From contig JAQVHQ010000036.1 in the NCBI GenBank assembly GCA_028696165.1, positions 1-35,139 of the forward strand: a DNA stretch of 35,139 nt, given 5' to 3'. Source of the stretch: Lachnospiraceae bacterium (GTDB lineage Bacteria > Bacillota > Clostridia > Lachnospirales > Lachnospiraceae). The position numbers were made by a program, and so were the translations under genes. Below are positions 23,267-32,195 of the stretch, piece by piece; position 1 is the first letter of the stretch, and the number at the start of each line of letters is the position of its first letter. Under the pieces are notes generated by a model. It was not told where the DNA came from. It made no database searches and saw only the letters and a program-made list of their open reading frames with translations.

Positions 23267-26104
23267 CTATTTATAGTGTTCCACAAATCTCATAATTATG
23301 GAAGCACACTGAGCACGGCTTGCATATCCCTGAGGACTGATATTGCCCTTATCCCCACTGATTAAGCCGGCCCCCACAGCCCATCTTACGGAATCTAATG
23401 CAAAGGAGGATACTTTTGATTTATCCGGAAAACCATTCAGGTTATTCGTCTCTGACACATCATATTTTTTGTATTTTGCATAGTTTGACATCATTGCTGC
23501 TATCTGTTCACGGGTGATGTTGTCAGCCGGGCCGAAATTTCCATTGGAGTATCCGTTCAAGATACCATTTTTATTTGCCCATAACACAGCTTCTGTATAG
23601 AAATTCTTATCCTGTACATCCGGGAATTTGTCTGTGTACTCTGTCTTGGGCGAACCTTCCATCCTGTGCAGGATACAGGCAAACTGGGCACGGCTTATAT
23701 TATCTGCCGGAGCAAATCTGTCGCTGCCTCCCATACCCGTCATATATCCATAATCGTATACATACATTACCGGATCATAAAACCAGTCTATGCTGTTTAC
23801 ATCCGAAAATGGATTGCTTCCTACGGTTACTTTACATTCTGCCGTTTTCGCACCTACACTTGCTTTAATGGTTGCCGCACCTCTCTTTACAGCAGTTACT
23901 TTTCCACCGCTGACTTCTGCCACTTCCGGATTGCTGCTGGTCCAGGTCACATTTCTACTATCAGTGGTATCTGCGGGGTTATATGTAACCTGCAGTACAA
24001 TTGTCTCCGCATTTTTTAGTGTAACATCCGTTTTATCCAATGTTATATCTGTCAATGGTATCGTTACTGTCACATTACACTTTGCGATCTTATTTCCTAC
24101 TGTGGCAGTAATTACTGTGCTTCCACCAGCGATTGCCTTCACCTCACCAGTGCCACTCACAGTTGCTATAGAGGTGTTGCCGCTGGTCCATGTTACGTTC
24201 TTATTATCTGTGGTATCCATCGGATTGTAAGATACGTTTAACTGTGTACTTTTTCCTTTTTCAAGAGTACAGTTACTTTTATCCAGTGTGATTGCTGTAA
24301 GCGGAGCATCTACTGTCACTGTGCATTCAGCTGTCTTGCTTCCCACTTTTGCTGTAATGGTGGTACTTCCCGGTTTTACAGCTGTGATTTTTCCATTATT
24401 TACCGTTGCTGCCGATGGATTACTGCTGCTCCAGGTTACTGTTTTACTGTCTGTGGTATCTGTAGGATTGTATGTCACACTTAATGTATCTGTATTTCCT
24501 TTATGTAAAGTCAGGCTCGTCTTATTCAATGTGATACTTTGTAACGGGCTTAAAACAGTTACATTACAGGTCGCTGTTTTGCCTCCTACTGTTGCGGTAA
24601 TTGCTGCTGTACCATTATTTACTGCTGTTATCTTTCCATTTTCAACAGTTGCAATTCCTGTATTACTGCTTTTCCATGTTACGGTCTTATTATCGGTAGT
24701 ATCTGTTGGATTATAGGAAACAGTCAGTGTTTCACTGCTCCCGCGATTTATAGTGGTGCTGGTTTTATTTAGAGATATATTATTTAACGGTACGGATACT
24801 GTCACTTCACAGGAAGCACTCTTCGCTCCCACTTTTGCCGTGATGGTTGCCTGTCCTCCTGATACTGCCGTAATCGTGCCATCGCTGACTGCTGCAACAG
24901 CAGAATTACTGCTGCTCCAGGTTACCGTCTTACTGTCTGTGGTATCGCTGGGGTTATAATTTACGGTAAGTTTTTTTGTGCTTCCCTTTGTTAATGATAC
25001 GGCCGTATCACTTAACGTAATTTGAGAAAGAGGGGACTTTACCTCCACTGCGCAGCTTGCCGTCTTTCCGTTTGGTGTCTTGACGGTAATCGTTGTACTT
25101 CCGTTACTTACCGCAGTTACTTTCCCATTTTCCACGGTTGCCGCTGCAGGATTGCTGCTGCTCCAGGTGAGCGTCTTATCTTCTGTCGTATTCGCAGGAA
25201 CAACTGTTGCTGTCAGAGTTTCAGAACCGCCTTTATTGAGACTCATGGTCTCTTTGTTCAATGTCAAGCCTGTCATGGGAACCGCAACTTTTACTTTAAA
25301 TGTGGCGGTTAATCCATATGTGGATACCTGTACTGTCTGTACTGTACCTACGTTGTTTGGATCGTATCCGGTACACATTTCCTCAATAATTGGAGTATAC
25401 ATAGTTCCATAAATACTGTTATTCTCATTCAAAACCAACCCCAGCGAATCTAATGAATCAGCCTGACTTATTTCTATTACAGAATCCGGATTGTCTATAG
25501 AGATACTTGTCGGCCGCCTCGTACCGGTAAAAACCTGCACCCAATAAGATGTATAAAGTGGGTTGGCTGATTGTTCTGAATAAATATAGCCTGATCCCAT
25601 TTGCGTGAAATTACTATTCAAAATATTCGATCTATGTCCATCACTATTCATCCATCCATTTACAACAGATGCCGGGGATCCATAGCCGGCTGCAATATTC
25701 TCTCCACAAGTATTCCATGAAATTCCTGCTTCAGTTAATGATGTAGAAAACCTTGAACCGTTTGGTCTGGTATGAGAATATAATTCAAGCTGTTCTGCTT
25801 TTCTCAAATCACTTACTCCCTGCAGTACAGGAAATGTACTCAGTGGTTCCACTCCATTGGCAGCCCGTTGCTTATTCGTCAGACGCAGCACTTCCCACTC
25901 ATAATCTGTACAGATTGATGGATGCGCATAGGTAACCACTTCCTCATTGTCAGCATAGTTCTCTATGCTGCTGGTGTCTGCAGATAAGGGAGCTGGCTGT
26001 GACAATTCTTCTGCCTGATTCTCTGCCGCAAGAATAGTTTCACATGGCATTGACAACGCCATCATGGCAACCAACACTCCGGATAATAGCTTCTTAATCT
26101 TCAT
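23267..26104 (-). CDS. SLH protein with CAP domain and six Big_2 repeats
   Basis: 945 aa. Signal peptide to about 27; CAP/SCP domain at about 68-195 with H111 in SHTRPNG, CGEN (133-136) and DGHRSNIL (H157); an Ig-like domain of the group 3/4 type at about 200-274 (CTGYDPNNVG); six tandem Big_2 Ig-like domains of about 81 residues from about 276 to 763; three SLH repeats at about 768-945. CAP proteins of bacteria are secreted and mostly of unknown activity; some bind lipids or carry metal at the His/Glu pocket. The Big_2 array is a spacer lifting the CAP domain away from the wall. It is in a probable operon: 24 bp after the 26129-27355 gene and 35 bp before the 21954-23231 gene. Confidence 0.95.
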   Translation of the reverse strand: MKIKKLLSGVLVAMMALSMPCETILAAENQAEELSQPAPLSADTSSIENYADNEEVVTYAHPSICTDYEWEVLRLTNKQRAANGVEPLSTFPVLQGVSDLRKAEQLELYSHTRPNGSRFSTSLTEAGISWNTCGENIAAGYGSPASVVNGWMNSDGHRSNILNSNFTQMGSGYIYSEQSANPLYTSYWVQVFTGTRRPTSISIDNPDSVIEISQADSLDSLGLVLNENNSIYGTMYTPIIEEMCTGYDPNNVGTVQTVQVSTYGLTATFKVKVAVPMTGLTLNKETMSLNKGGSETLTATVVPANTTEDKTLTWSSSNPAAATVENGKVTAVSNGSTTITVKTPNGKTASCAVEVKSPLSQITLSDTAVSLTKGSTKKLTVNYNPSDTTDSKTVTWSSSNSAVAAVSDGTITAVSGGQATITAKVGAKSASCEVTVSVPLNNISLNKTSTTINRGSSETLTVSYNPTDTTDNKTVTWKSSNTGIATVENGKITAVNNGTAAITATVGGKTATCNVTVLSPLQSITLNKTSLTLHKGNTDTLSVTYNPTDTTDSKTVTWSSSNPSAATVNNGKITAVKPGSTTITAKVGSKTAECTVTVDAPLTAITLDKSNCTLEKGKSTQLNVSYNPMDTTDNKNVTWTSGNTSIATVSGTGEVKAIAGGSTVITATVGNKIAKCNVTVTIPLTDITLDKTDVTLKNAETIVLQVTYNPADTTDSRNVTWTSSNPEVAEVSGGKVTAVKRGAATIKASVGAKTAECKVTVGSNPFSDVNSIDWFYDPVMYVYDYGYMTGMGGSDRFAPADNISRAQFACILHRMEGSPKTEYTDKFPDVQDKNFYTEAVLWANKNGILNGYSNGNFGPADNITREQIAAMMSNYAKYKKYDVSETNNLNGFPDKSKVSSFALDSVRWAVGAGLISGDKGNISPQGYASRAQCASIIMRFVEHYK
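23815..25279 (-). repeat. Six tandem Big_2-encoding repeats of about 243 bp
   Basis: Coding repeat inside the CAP/SLH gene. Each unit starts with a PLxxITL-type strand, contains NPxDTTDxKxVTWSSSN and ends with GxKxAxCxVTV. The middle units are closely alike at DNA level, notably around the word encoding TVTWSSSN, so copy number may vary by recombination. Confidence 0.85.
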
Positions 26105-26128
26105 TTTGTCTTCTCCTTTAAGTCACTC

Positions 26129-27355
26129 TTATTTATAATGCTCCAAAAATCTCATCATAATGGATGCACACTGGGCTCTGCTTGCATTTCCCTGGGGATT
26201 GATGTTACCTCTATCACCGCTGATCATGCCTGCCCCAACTGCCCATTTTACAGATGGAAGTGCATATGCTGATACACTGCCTCTGTCCGGAAACTGTCCC
26301 AGGCTATTCGTCTCTGAGCAATTATATCCTTTGTATCGTGCATAGTTATACATCATGATTGTCAACTGCTCTCTGGTGATATTGTCAGCCGGTCCAAATT
26401 TCCCATTAGAATAACCATTTACAATGCCGTTACGCCTAGCCCATATTACAGCACTTGTATAAAACTGGTTATCCGGTACATCCGAAAAGACTTGGCTATA
26501 AGAAATTGCAGGTGAATTCTCCAGGCGATATAACACACAGGCGAACTGACCTCTGGATAGATTCTGGCTTGCACCGAAATATGTATTCGTCATTCCAGTC
26601 ATGATCCATCTCTGATATACATAATTAACAGCATCATAATACCATGCACTTGGTGTCATATCTGAAAATGGAGTGGTGGAAAAATCGCCCTGAGGCCAAT
26701 TACACCAAATCCAGGATTTTACATGCTGGTCTGATGTTAAACTGCAGGACAGATAAGTTGCCCGACCATTTACTTTACTCAAATATCCGACTTGACTCGT
26801 TGAATATGCAACACATGGACCCCAGCCAGCTGCTTTCATCAAATCATTTAATTCTGTAAATGTAATACCACAGGTCACACCGTATATGCTCGCTGTCTTA
26901 TCTGTGGATTCCATACTTATTAGTATGTGGGACGACCCTAAATTAGAGTTAACTATATACTCCATTTTAAATCCATTTTTCACAAAACTTTTTCCACTGG
27001 AACCAAACTGCCAGCCTGGACCTGTACTCATTCCCAAATCATTCACCAGCGCCATACAGTCCTCACGTTGGATATAGGAATCAACGGCAAATGCACCTGC
27101 TTGAGGGACTATATTATCTGTGATTTCGGGTTCTTCATTAGTTTCAGATTCTTCCTTGCTTTCAGATTCTGCTATACCTTCTGGTTCTGCTATACTTTCT
27201 GCTTCTGCTATACTTTCTGGTTCTTCAATACTTTCAACAGTCTCTGAGCTTTCAATCTCATCGTTCAAATCTTCTGAAGTATTTACCGCCCATACAGGTA
27301 CTGTGTGTAATATCATTACTGCAGATATTACTAATGTTACTAGTCTTTTTTTCAT
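26129..27355 (-). CDS. SLH protein with novel paired domain (paralogue of the 21954-23231 gene)
   Basis: 408 aa. Signal peptide to about 23; an acidic stalk with repeats (ESIAEAESIAEPEGIAESE); an unknown domain at about 88-222; three SLH repeats at about 228-408. The domain matches its paralogue in order: VDSYIQREDCMALVNDLGM, SIYGVTCGITFTELNDLMK, AAGWGP, then an SWIWCNWPQGD end. Identity is modest, so the duplication is older than that of the SLH repeats. It is the first gene of the probable four-gene unit ending at 20881. A weak promoter-like pair (TTGTTA, 16 bp, TATGAT on the minus strand) lies in the AT-rich stretch between about 27395 and 27425. Confidence 0.9.
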   Translation of the reverse strand: MKKRLVTLVISAVMILHTVPVWAVNTSEDLNDEIESSETVESIEEPESIAEAESIAEPEGIAESESKEESETNEEPEITDNIVPQAGAFAVDSYIQREDCMALVNDLGMSTGPGWQFGSSGKSFVKNGFKMEYIVNSNLGSSHILISMESTDKTASIYGVTCGITFTELNDLMKAAGWGPCVAYSTSQVGYLSKVNGRATYLSCSLTSDQHVKSWIWCNWPQGDFSTTPFSDMTPSAWYYDAVNYVYQRWIMTGMTNTYFGASQNLSRGQFACVLYRLENSPAISYSQVFSDVPDNQFYTSAVIWARRNGIVNGYSNGKFGPADNITREQLTIMMYNYARYKGYNCSETNSLGQFPDRGSVSAYALPSVKWAVGAGMISGDRGNINPQGNASRAQCASIMMRFLEHYK

Positions 27356-27498
27356 GTTTTCTCTCTCCCCTCGAAATTTATGTCTGGTATAATTTTATCA
27401 TATACAGATTTGTGTGCATAACAATTTATGATATAAAACATACAATTTGTGTATTTTTTTCCAACTCTGACAAGCTAACATAATGAAATGCAATACAA

Positions 27499-27530
27499 AA
27501 GGTCCATCAACTTTTTCGTTGACAGACCCT
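27499..27530 (-). terminator. Intrinsic terminator after the 27567 gene
   Basis: An imperfect stem (ggtc-atcaac with gttga-gacc, around 27501-27528) is followed on the minus strand by CTTTTG. It separates the 27567 gene from the start of the next unit at 27355. Confidence 0.65.
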
Positions 27531-27566
27531 CTGCATATATATATCACTATATTATTTTAATCAACT

Positions 27567-29141
27567 CTATTTGTAATGCTCCACAAATCTCATCATAATA
27601 GCTGCACACTGAGCACGGCTGGCGTTGCCCTGTGGACTGATGTTTCCTTTGTCGCCAGTGATTAATCCTGTTCCCACTGCCCATTTTACTGAATCTAAAG
27701 CAAATGGAGATACTGCATTTTTGTCCGGGAATCCACTCAGATCATTTGTATCCGAGGTATTGTATTCCTTAAACTTTGCATAATTGGATATCATAACTGC
27801 CATCTGTTCACGGGTGATATTATCCGCCGGTCCAAATTTACCATTAGAGTAACCATTTAATATGCCATTCTGATTTGCCCATAATACTGCTTCTGTATAA
27901 AAATCTCCTTCTTTTACATCTGGGAACTTACCTGTATATGTAACCTTCGGAGAACCTTCCATACGATGAAGGATACATGCGAACTGAGCTCTGCTTAACT
28001 CTGCTGCCGGGGCAAAATTACCAGTGTCGCCCATTCCTGTCATAAGACCATTATCATTTGCATATTTTGCACATTCATAATACCATCCATCTTCTTCAAC
28101 ATCAGCAAAAGGAACACCTAATCCTAAATCTTCGGATGATATTTTAAGTTTGTTGTAATAGCAGTTTACACGATTATTCATATAATCCACATATGGTTCA
28201 AATGTAGTTGCATATGGAAAATGATAACTTAATCCCAAATCTCCACAGTAATAATTCAGATTATTAGATGGATCTATTAACTTGTAGAAATATGCACTCA
28301 TTCCTGTTTTTACATCAATATCAATTGTTGAATTATCTATGGTTAAATCTCCGCCATAAAATTCACCCTCATCATAACTCCATCCTACAGCTAAACCGAA
28401 GGATTTCTTTGCTTCACCCAAATCAATATTTATTTTGGCATTTTTTACTGTTAAATTTCCACATTGTGTATCAATTCCAATAAGCCATACATCAGGACTA
28501 TCACCACATGTAATATTTAACTCACCACCTAATATATTGAAATCATAATAATGCTGTCGACCATACTGACCATTAATTCCATAAAAACTCACGTTATTAC
28601 CAGTGCTATGTATATTAACGGTTCCTGATTCCATAGTAAAATCTTGGGAAGATATGCCTGTGAAAAAGGTTCCATCCAGGGTTAATGAGCCATTTCCCCT
28701 TATAATAGTATTCTCCACATTACAGTGCATTCCATCTGTAGCATTTGTTATTGTATTTGTTCCCTGCAAATTAATTATTACCGTAGAATCCTCATCGTAT
28801 CCACCAACCTCAATAGAAATGCATCCCACTGTACTACAATCATACGAGAAATTATTCAAAGTTAGGGTCCCTGTTGAAGAATCAAATTGTATACCCTGCG
28901 GTAAATTATCTGAAACTACGCCATCATCAACAACACTTATACCAGCAACCGACACATAAGAAATTCCAGTCTCCGTACAACCGTCACTTTGAGATTCAAT
29001 ATCTGATATTTCTTGTTCTGTAACATTTTCAACCGCCGGCTGCTCCTCATACTGCGTTCCCGTAACGCCTTCCGCATGTACCAACTGTGTTCCAAAAGCC
29101 AACGTACCTACTAGCAAAGTCATTAAAAAGCATTTTTTCAT
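27567..29141 (-). CDS. SLH protein with beta-helix-like repeat domain
   Basis: 524 aa from the ATG at 29141, which starts MKKCFLM and a signal peptide and has GGAGGG nearby; a start at 29216 would add 25 polar residues before the signal peptide. After a short acidic linker, residues about 55-320 are made of short strands with recurring Asn, Gly and Thr: GTLTLNNFSY, TVIINLQGTNTI, GNGSLTLDGT, SGTVNIHSTGNN, GNLTVKNAKINIDLG, GDLTIDNSTIDIDV. This looks like a parallel beta-helix or carbohydrate-binding repeat domain. Three SLH repeats follow at about 345-524 and are among the closest to those of the 15520 and 23267 genes. Function is probably adhesion or glycan binding; no catalytic triad is visible. 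Confidence 0.88.
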   Translation of the reverse strand: MKKCFLMTLLVGTLAFGTQLVHAEGVTGTQYEEQPAVENVTEQEISDIESQSDGCTETGISYVSVAGISVVDDGVVSDNLPQGIQFDSSTGTLTLNNFSYDCSTVGCISIEVGGYDEDSTVIINLQGTNTITNATDGMHCNVENTIIRGNGSLTLDGTFFTGISSQDFTMESGTVNIHSTGNNVSFYGINGQYGRQHYYDFNILGGELNITCGDSPDVWLIGIDTQCGNLTVKNAKINIDLGEAKKSFGLAVGWSYDEGEFYGGDLTIDNSTIDIDVKTGMSAYFYKLIDPSNNLNYYCGDLGLSYHFPYATTFEPYVDYMNNRVNCYYNKLKISSEDLGLGVPFADVEEDGWYYECAKYANDNGLMTGMGDTGNFAPAAELSRAQFACILHRMEGSPKVTYTGKFPDVKEGDFYTEAVLWANQNGILNGYSNGKFGPADNITREQMAVMISNYAKFKEYNTSDTNDLSGFPDKNAVSPFALDSVKWAVGTGLITGDKGNISPQGNASRAQCAAIMMRFVEHYK

Positions 29142-29291
29142 TACCTTTCCCTCCGTTTCTTTGTTTTTGTAACTATGTTCTGCTATATCCTGTAATATAA
29201 GTTTATCACTTTCCAATTTCTTTGCCAGTACGCATAATGCTAAAAATTGTACTACTTTTGACAGTTTAGCTATTCCATTAATAATTCAACT

Positions 29292-30914
29292 CTATTTATA
29301 CTTTTCCACAAATCTCATCATAATCGTAGCACAATCTGCCCGGCTGGCGTTGCCCTGAGGATCTAACCGTGTGCCATTGTCTTTACCTGAGATAAGGTTG
29401 CTTCCGACTGCCCAGCTCATGGCATCTTTGGCAAAGCTGCTTACCTTGCTGCTATCGCTGAACTTTCCATAACTTGCACGCATGCTGGTATCATAACCGT
29501 TGTTTTTCGCATAGCGATATAAAATTACCGCAATCTGCTCTCTGGTGATATTATCAGCTGGTCCGAACTTTCCATTGGAGTAGCCGGCGATATTTCCGGT
29601 GCTGTTTGCCCACAGTGCCGCTTTTGTATACCAGTTATTATTAGCAATATCAGGGAAAGCCGGCCAATATCCCATACCAGGCTCACCTGCCATACGATAC
29701 AGAATTACTGCAAACTGAGCACGGGAGAGGCTCTCTGCCGGACCAAAACTGCTGCTGTTAAGCCCTGTCATTAATCCATTCTTATAGATATATCTGATTG
29801 TATCGAAATACCAGCTTCCATTGACCACATCATCGAATGGTGATTTCCACAGCACCTGTACATTACAGCTTGCCTTTTTACCATCAACTGTCGATGCGGT
29901 AATCACTGCTGTTCCCTCAGCAACACCTGTAATCACCCCATTACTCACACGAGCCACAGCCGAATTACTACTGCTCCATGATACCGCTTTATTATTTGCA
30001 TAGGATGGTGCTATTGTAACGCTGTTTGTAAACTGGTCACCTGCATTTATCGTCTTATTCGTTACTGATAGACTGATACTGCTTATAGGGGTATTTCCCG
30101 TCGTAGCAAAGGTCTTCTTGTCACTGTAGTAAGTATTGCCTTCTGTTTTTGCCCATATCTGATAAGTATAGGTTGTTCCCGGATTCAGTGAAACACCCAT
30201 CTCAGATACGATATTGTACTTTATATCCATATAATATCCTGCCACACCGGTTCCCTCTGATGCCTGTGCAATCAAGTTCCCATTGGGATCCCACACATAA
30301 GCTCCTGCATTAGTAAACTGAACAGAACGGTCTGTGCTGATAGTTCCCATGATGATTGCATTGTTATTGTCTGTATAATTGCAGGCAGACGACCATCCAG
30401 TTGCTAATGCCGGAACAGAAGAACCTCCGCCGGAAAAATTCGGTCTGATATAGCCCCAGTATTCATTTGCCAGTCCATTATACATATAGGTAATTCTCTG
30501 TACATACGGATTGCCTGCAAAATTCTGATGATAATGTACCCTGTCAGATTCATAAATGGCTACATGACCATATGGATTGGACGAATTACCGGAATACACC
30601 AGGATATCTCCTGCCTGAGGCGTCCCCTTATAAACACGGGACCAGCCGCCCGGCAGTGAATTTGTCGCATAATCTGCTCCATTTCCACCCACATTGTATC
30701 CCACCAGATAGTTATAATATGCTTTGATTAAATCCACACACTGCGCCCCATAAGCTCCATCCACGTCGATGGATTTCCCCACCTGACCTTGCACCCAGGA
30801 AAGTGCTTCTGACTGCGATGCTGCTGCCACCGGCTCTGCCATCTTAGGTACTACAGTAAGCACTGTACACAGTGCCAGTAAAAAAGTGACTATTTTCTTA
30901 ATTGCTCTTCTCAT
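29292..30914 (-). CDS. SLH cell-wall hydrolase with CHAP and Big_2 domains
   Basis: 540 aa. Signal peptide to about 32; CHAP (NlpC/P60-like amidase/endopeptidase) domain at about 35-160 with catalytic C59 in GAQCVDLIKAYY and H117 in PYGHVAIYES; a beta domain at about 168-272 that looks fibronectin/Ig-like (NPGTTYTYQIWAKTEGNTYYS); one Big_2 domain at about 277-355; three SLH repeats at about 358-540. CHAP enzymes cut peptidoglycan amide bonds, so this is probably a surface-tethered remodelling or lytic enzyme. AAGGAGGAA precedes the ATG. No terminator is seen before the 27567 gene (150 bp gap), so readthrough is possible. Confidence 0.94.
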   Translation of the reverse strand: MRRAIKKIVTFLLALCTVLTVVPKMAEPVAAASQSEALSWVQGQVGKSIDVDGAYGAQCVDLIKAYYNYLVGYNVGGNGADYATNSLPGGWSRVYKGTPQAGDILVYSGNSSNPYGHVAIYESDRVHYHQNFAGNPYVQRITYMYNGLANEYWGYIRPNFSGGGSSVPALATGWSSACNYTDNNNAIIMGTISTDRSVQFTNAGAYVWDPNGNLIAQASEGTGVAGYYMDIKYNIVSEMGVSLNPGTTYTYQIWAKTEGNTYYSDKKTFATTGNTPISSISLSVTNKTINAGDQFTNSVTIAPSYANNKAVSWSSSNSAVARVSNGVITGVAEGTAVITASTVDGKKASCNVQVLWKSPFDDVVNGSWYFDTIRYIYKNGLMTGLNSSSFGPAESLSRAQFAVILYRMAGEPGMGYWPAFPDIANNNWYTKAALWANSTGNIAGYSNGKFGPADNITREQIAVILYRYAKNNGYDTSMRASYGKFSDSSKVSSFAKDAMSWAVGSNLISGKDNGTRLDPQGNASRADCATIMMRFVEKYK

Positions 30915-30990
30915 AGATTCTTCCTCCTTAAACTATTTTGTTCTACTATTGAAAGTTTAGCATCTCCTTTTGAAAATTTGTTTTTCTGCA

Positions 30991-31027
30991 AAAAAACGAC
31001 CTGCCAACAGATACCCGTTGGCAGGTC
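30991..31027 (-). terminator. Intrinsic terminator after the YibE/F gene
   Basis: A perfect 11-bp stem (gacctgccaac 30998-31008, gttggcaggtc 31017-31027) with an 8-nt loop is followed on the minus strand by a run of six T. Confidence 0.9.
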
Positions 31028-31052
31028 ATTTTATTGAAATTGTCATACTATA

Positions 31053-32174
31053 TTATTTCTTTTTATACTTATACAGCCATGCTGTCACGAATGACACCGC
31101 CGGCACAGCTATTAATACACCGAATGTTCCTGCAAGTCCCTGCAGAATCTCCATGCCGAAGAAATAAGAATTCGTCAGCTGTCTCTGAGGCATGTCATAT
31201 GCATAGTATATCACCATGAGAGTTGCTGAGCCTCCGACGAATGCCAGAATCAATGTATTTACATCCGTTCCCATCATATCTCTCCCTACATGGATTCCAC
31301 TCTTGATTAATTCTTTCATGGAAAGTTGCGGAGAATGATGATGTATCTCACTAATAGCCGATGCAATCGACATGGCTACATCCATCACGGCCCCCAGGGA
31401 AGCTATTAAAATACCTGAAAATAAAATCCCCCCGGCCTGAAGCTTCGAGTTTTGTTCCACCAGTATTAGCGTCTCTACTTCTTCCACGTTATATCCATTG
31501 ATATTCATCAGATATCCAAACACAAATGCTATGATTCCTGCACACACGCATCCTGCTGTTGTTCCTATCAATGCGGAAAAAGTCTTGACGGTAAATCCGC
31601 CGATTAGAATCAGGGTAAAGACAGATATCAATACACAGCATAAAATCGCTGCAACAAATGGCTGTACACCAATATACATAAGCGGAAGATATAAGTATAT
31701 GATACAAATGCCGTCAAAAATCAAAGAGGCTGCTGCATAAATTCCTTTTTTACCGCCTATAATTGCTAATAATATAATAAATAACGCAACAAATGCTATG
31801 ATTACTCCTGTTCTGTCATAATTATATACATTCGCTGTTATCGTTCCCTCATATTCGCTGATATTAACTATTATTTTTGTTCCAATTTTACAGGTTGCTC
31901 CATATAAGTAACCGTCGAGGCTGGTTGCCTCGACGGTCTCTCCTTTATGGGAACCACTTGAAATTTTTACTTCTACAATCTGTTCTCCGCTTCGTTCTCC
32001 ATCTTCACCGATGTTGTCCTGGATTATAGATGTTACAACTGCTTTTTCAAAAGAACTTCCATCATTGGCCAATAATGGAGTCTTCTCTACAGATTTATTT
32101 AACACCACCAGAAAAATGAAGAACAAGGCTGTCATGATACCAAATATTACGTAATAGGATTGCGTTCTTTTCAT
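31053..32174 (-). CDS. YibE/F family membrane protein
   Basis: 373 aa. One N-terminal helix (about 10-27), an extracytoplasmic beta-rich part at about 35-120 (VVTSIIQDN, ETVEATSLDGYLYG, GTKIIVNISEYEG), then about seven membrane helices. Family landmarks are the GGKKGIYA turn, SLGAVMDVAMSIASAI followed by a conserved HHHSPQLSMKEL segment, and GRDMMGTDVNTLILAFVG. The biochemical role of YibE/F proteins is not established. The gene starts 21 bp after the SLH phosphatase gene and is followed by a strong terminator, so the two are co-transcribed. Confidence 0.93.
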   Translation of the reverse strand: MKRTQSYYVIFGIMTALFFIFLVVLNKSVEKTPLLANDGSSFEKAVVTSIIQDNIGEDGERSGEQIVEVKISSGSHKGETVEATSLDGYLYGATCKIGTKIIVNISEYEGTITANVYNYDRTGVIIAFVALFIILLAIIGGKKGIYAAASLIFDGICIIYLYLPLMYIGVQPFVAAILCCVLISVFTLILIGGFTVKTFSALIGTTAGCVCAGIIAFVFGYLMNINGYNVEEVETLILVEQNSKLQAGGILFSGILIASLGAVMDVAMSIASAISEIHHHSPQLSMKELIKSGIHVGRDMMGTDVNTLILAFVGGSATLMVIYYAYDMPQRQLTNSYFFGMEILQGLAGTFGVLIAVPAVSFVTAWLYKYKKK

Positions 32175-32195
32175 GTTCGTTCCTTTTCTAATTCT

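Noticed and set aside
22739-23365. 208-codon plus-strand open frame
   Set aside because: It lies opposite the start of the SLH gene at 21954-23231 and the end of the next gene, and is rich in Leu/His/Pro as expected of an antisense frame. It has no plausible domain.
23815-25279. Regular repeats considered as a CRISPR array
   Set aside because: The units are about 243 bp, continuous in one reading frame and encode Ig-like domains; there are no short repeats with unique spacers.
23790-25412. Chain of plus-strand open frames with hydrophobic translations
   Set aside because: They are the complement of the six Big_2 repeats. Their mutual similarity comes from the coding repeat, not from a separate gene family.
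29142-29216. Longer start for the beta-helix-like SLH protein
   Set aside because: It would place 25 polar residues before an obvious signal peptide; GGAGGG directly precedes the ATG at 29141.
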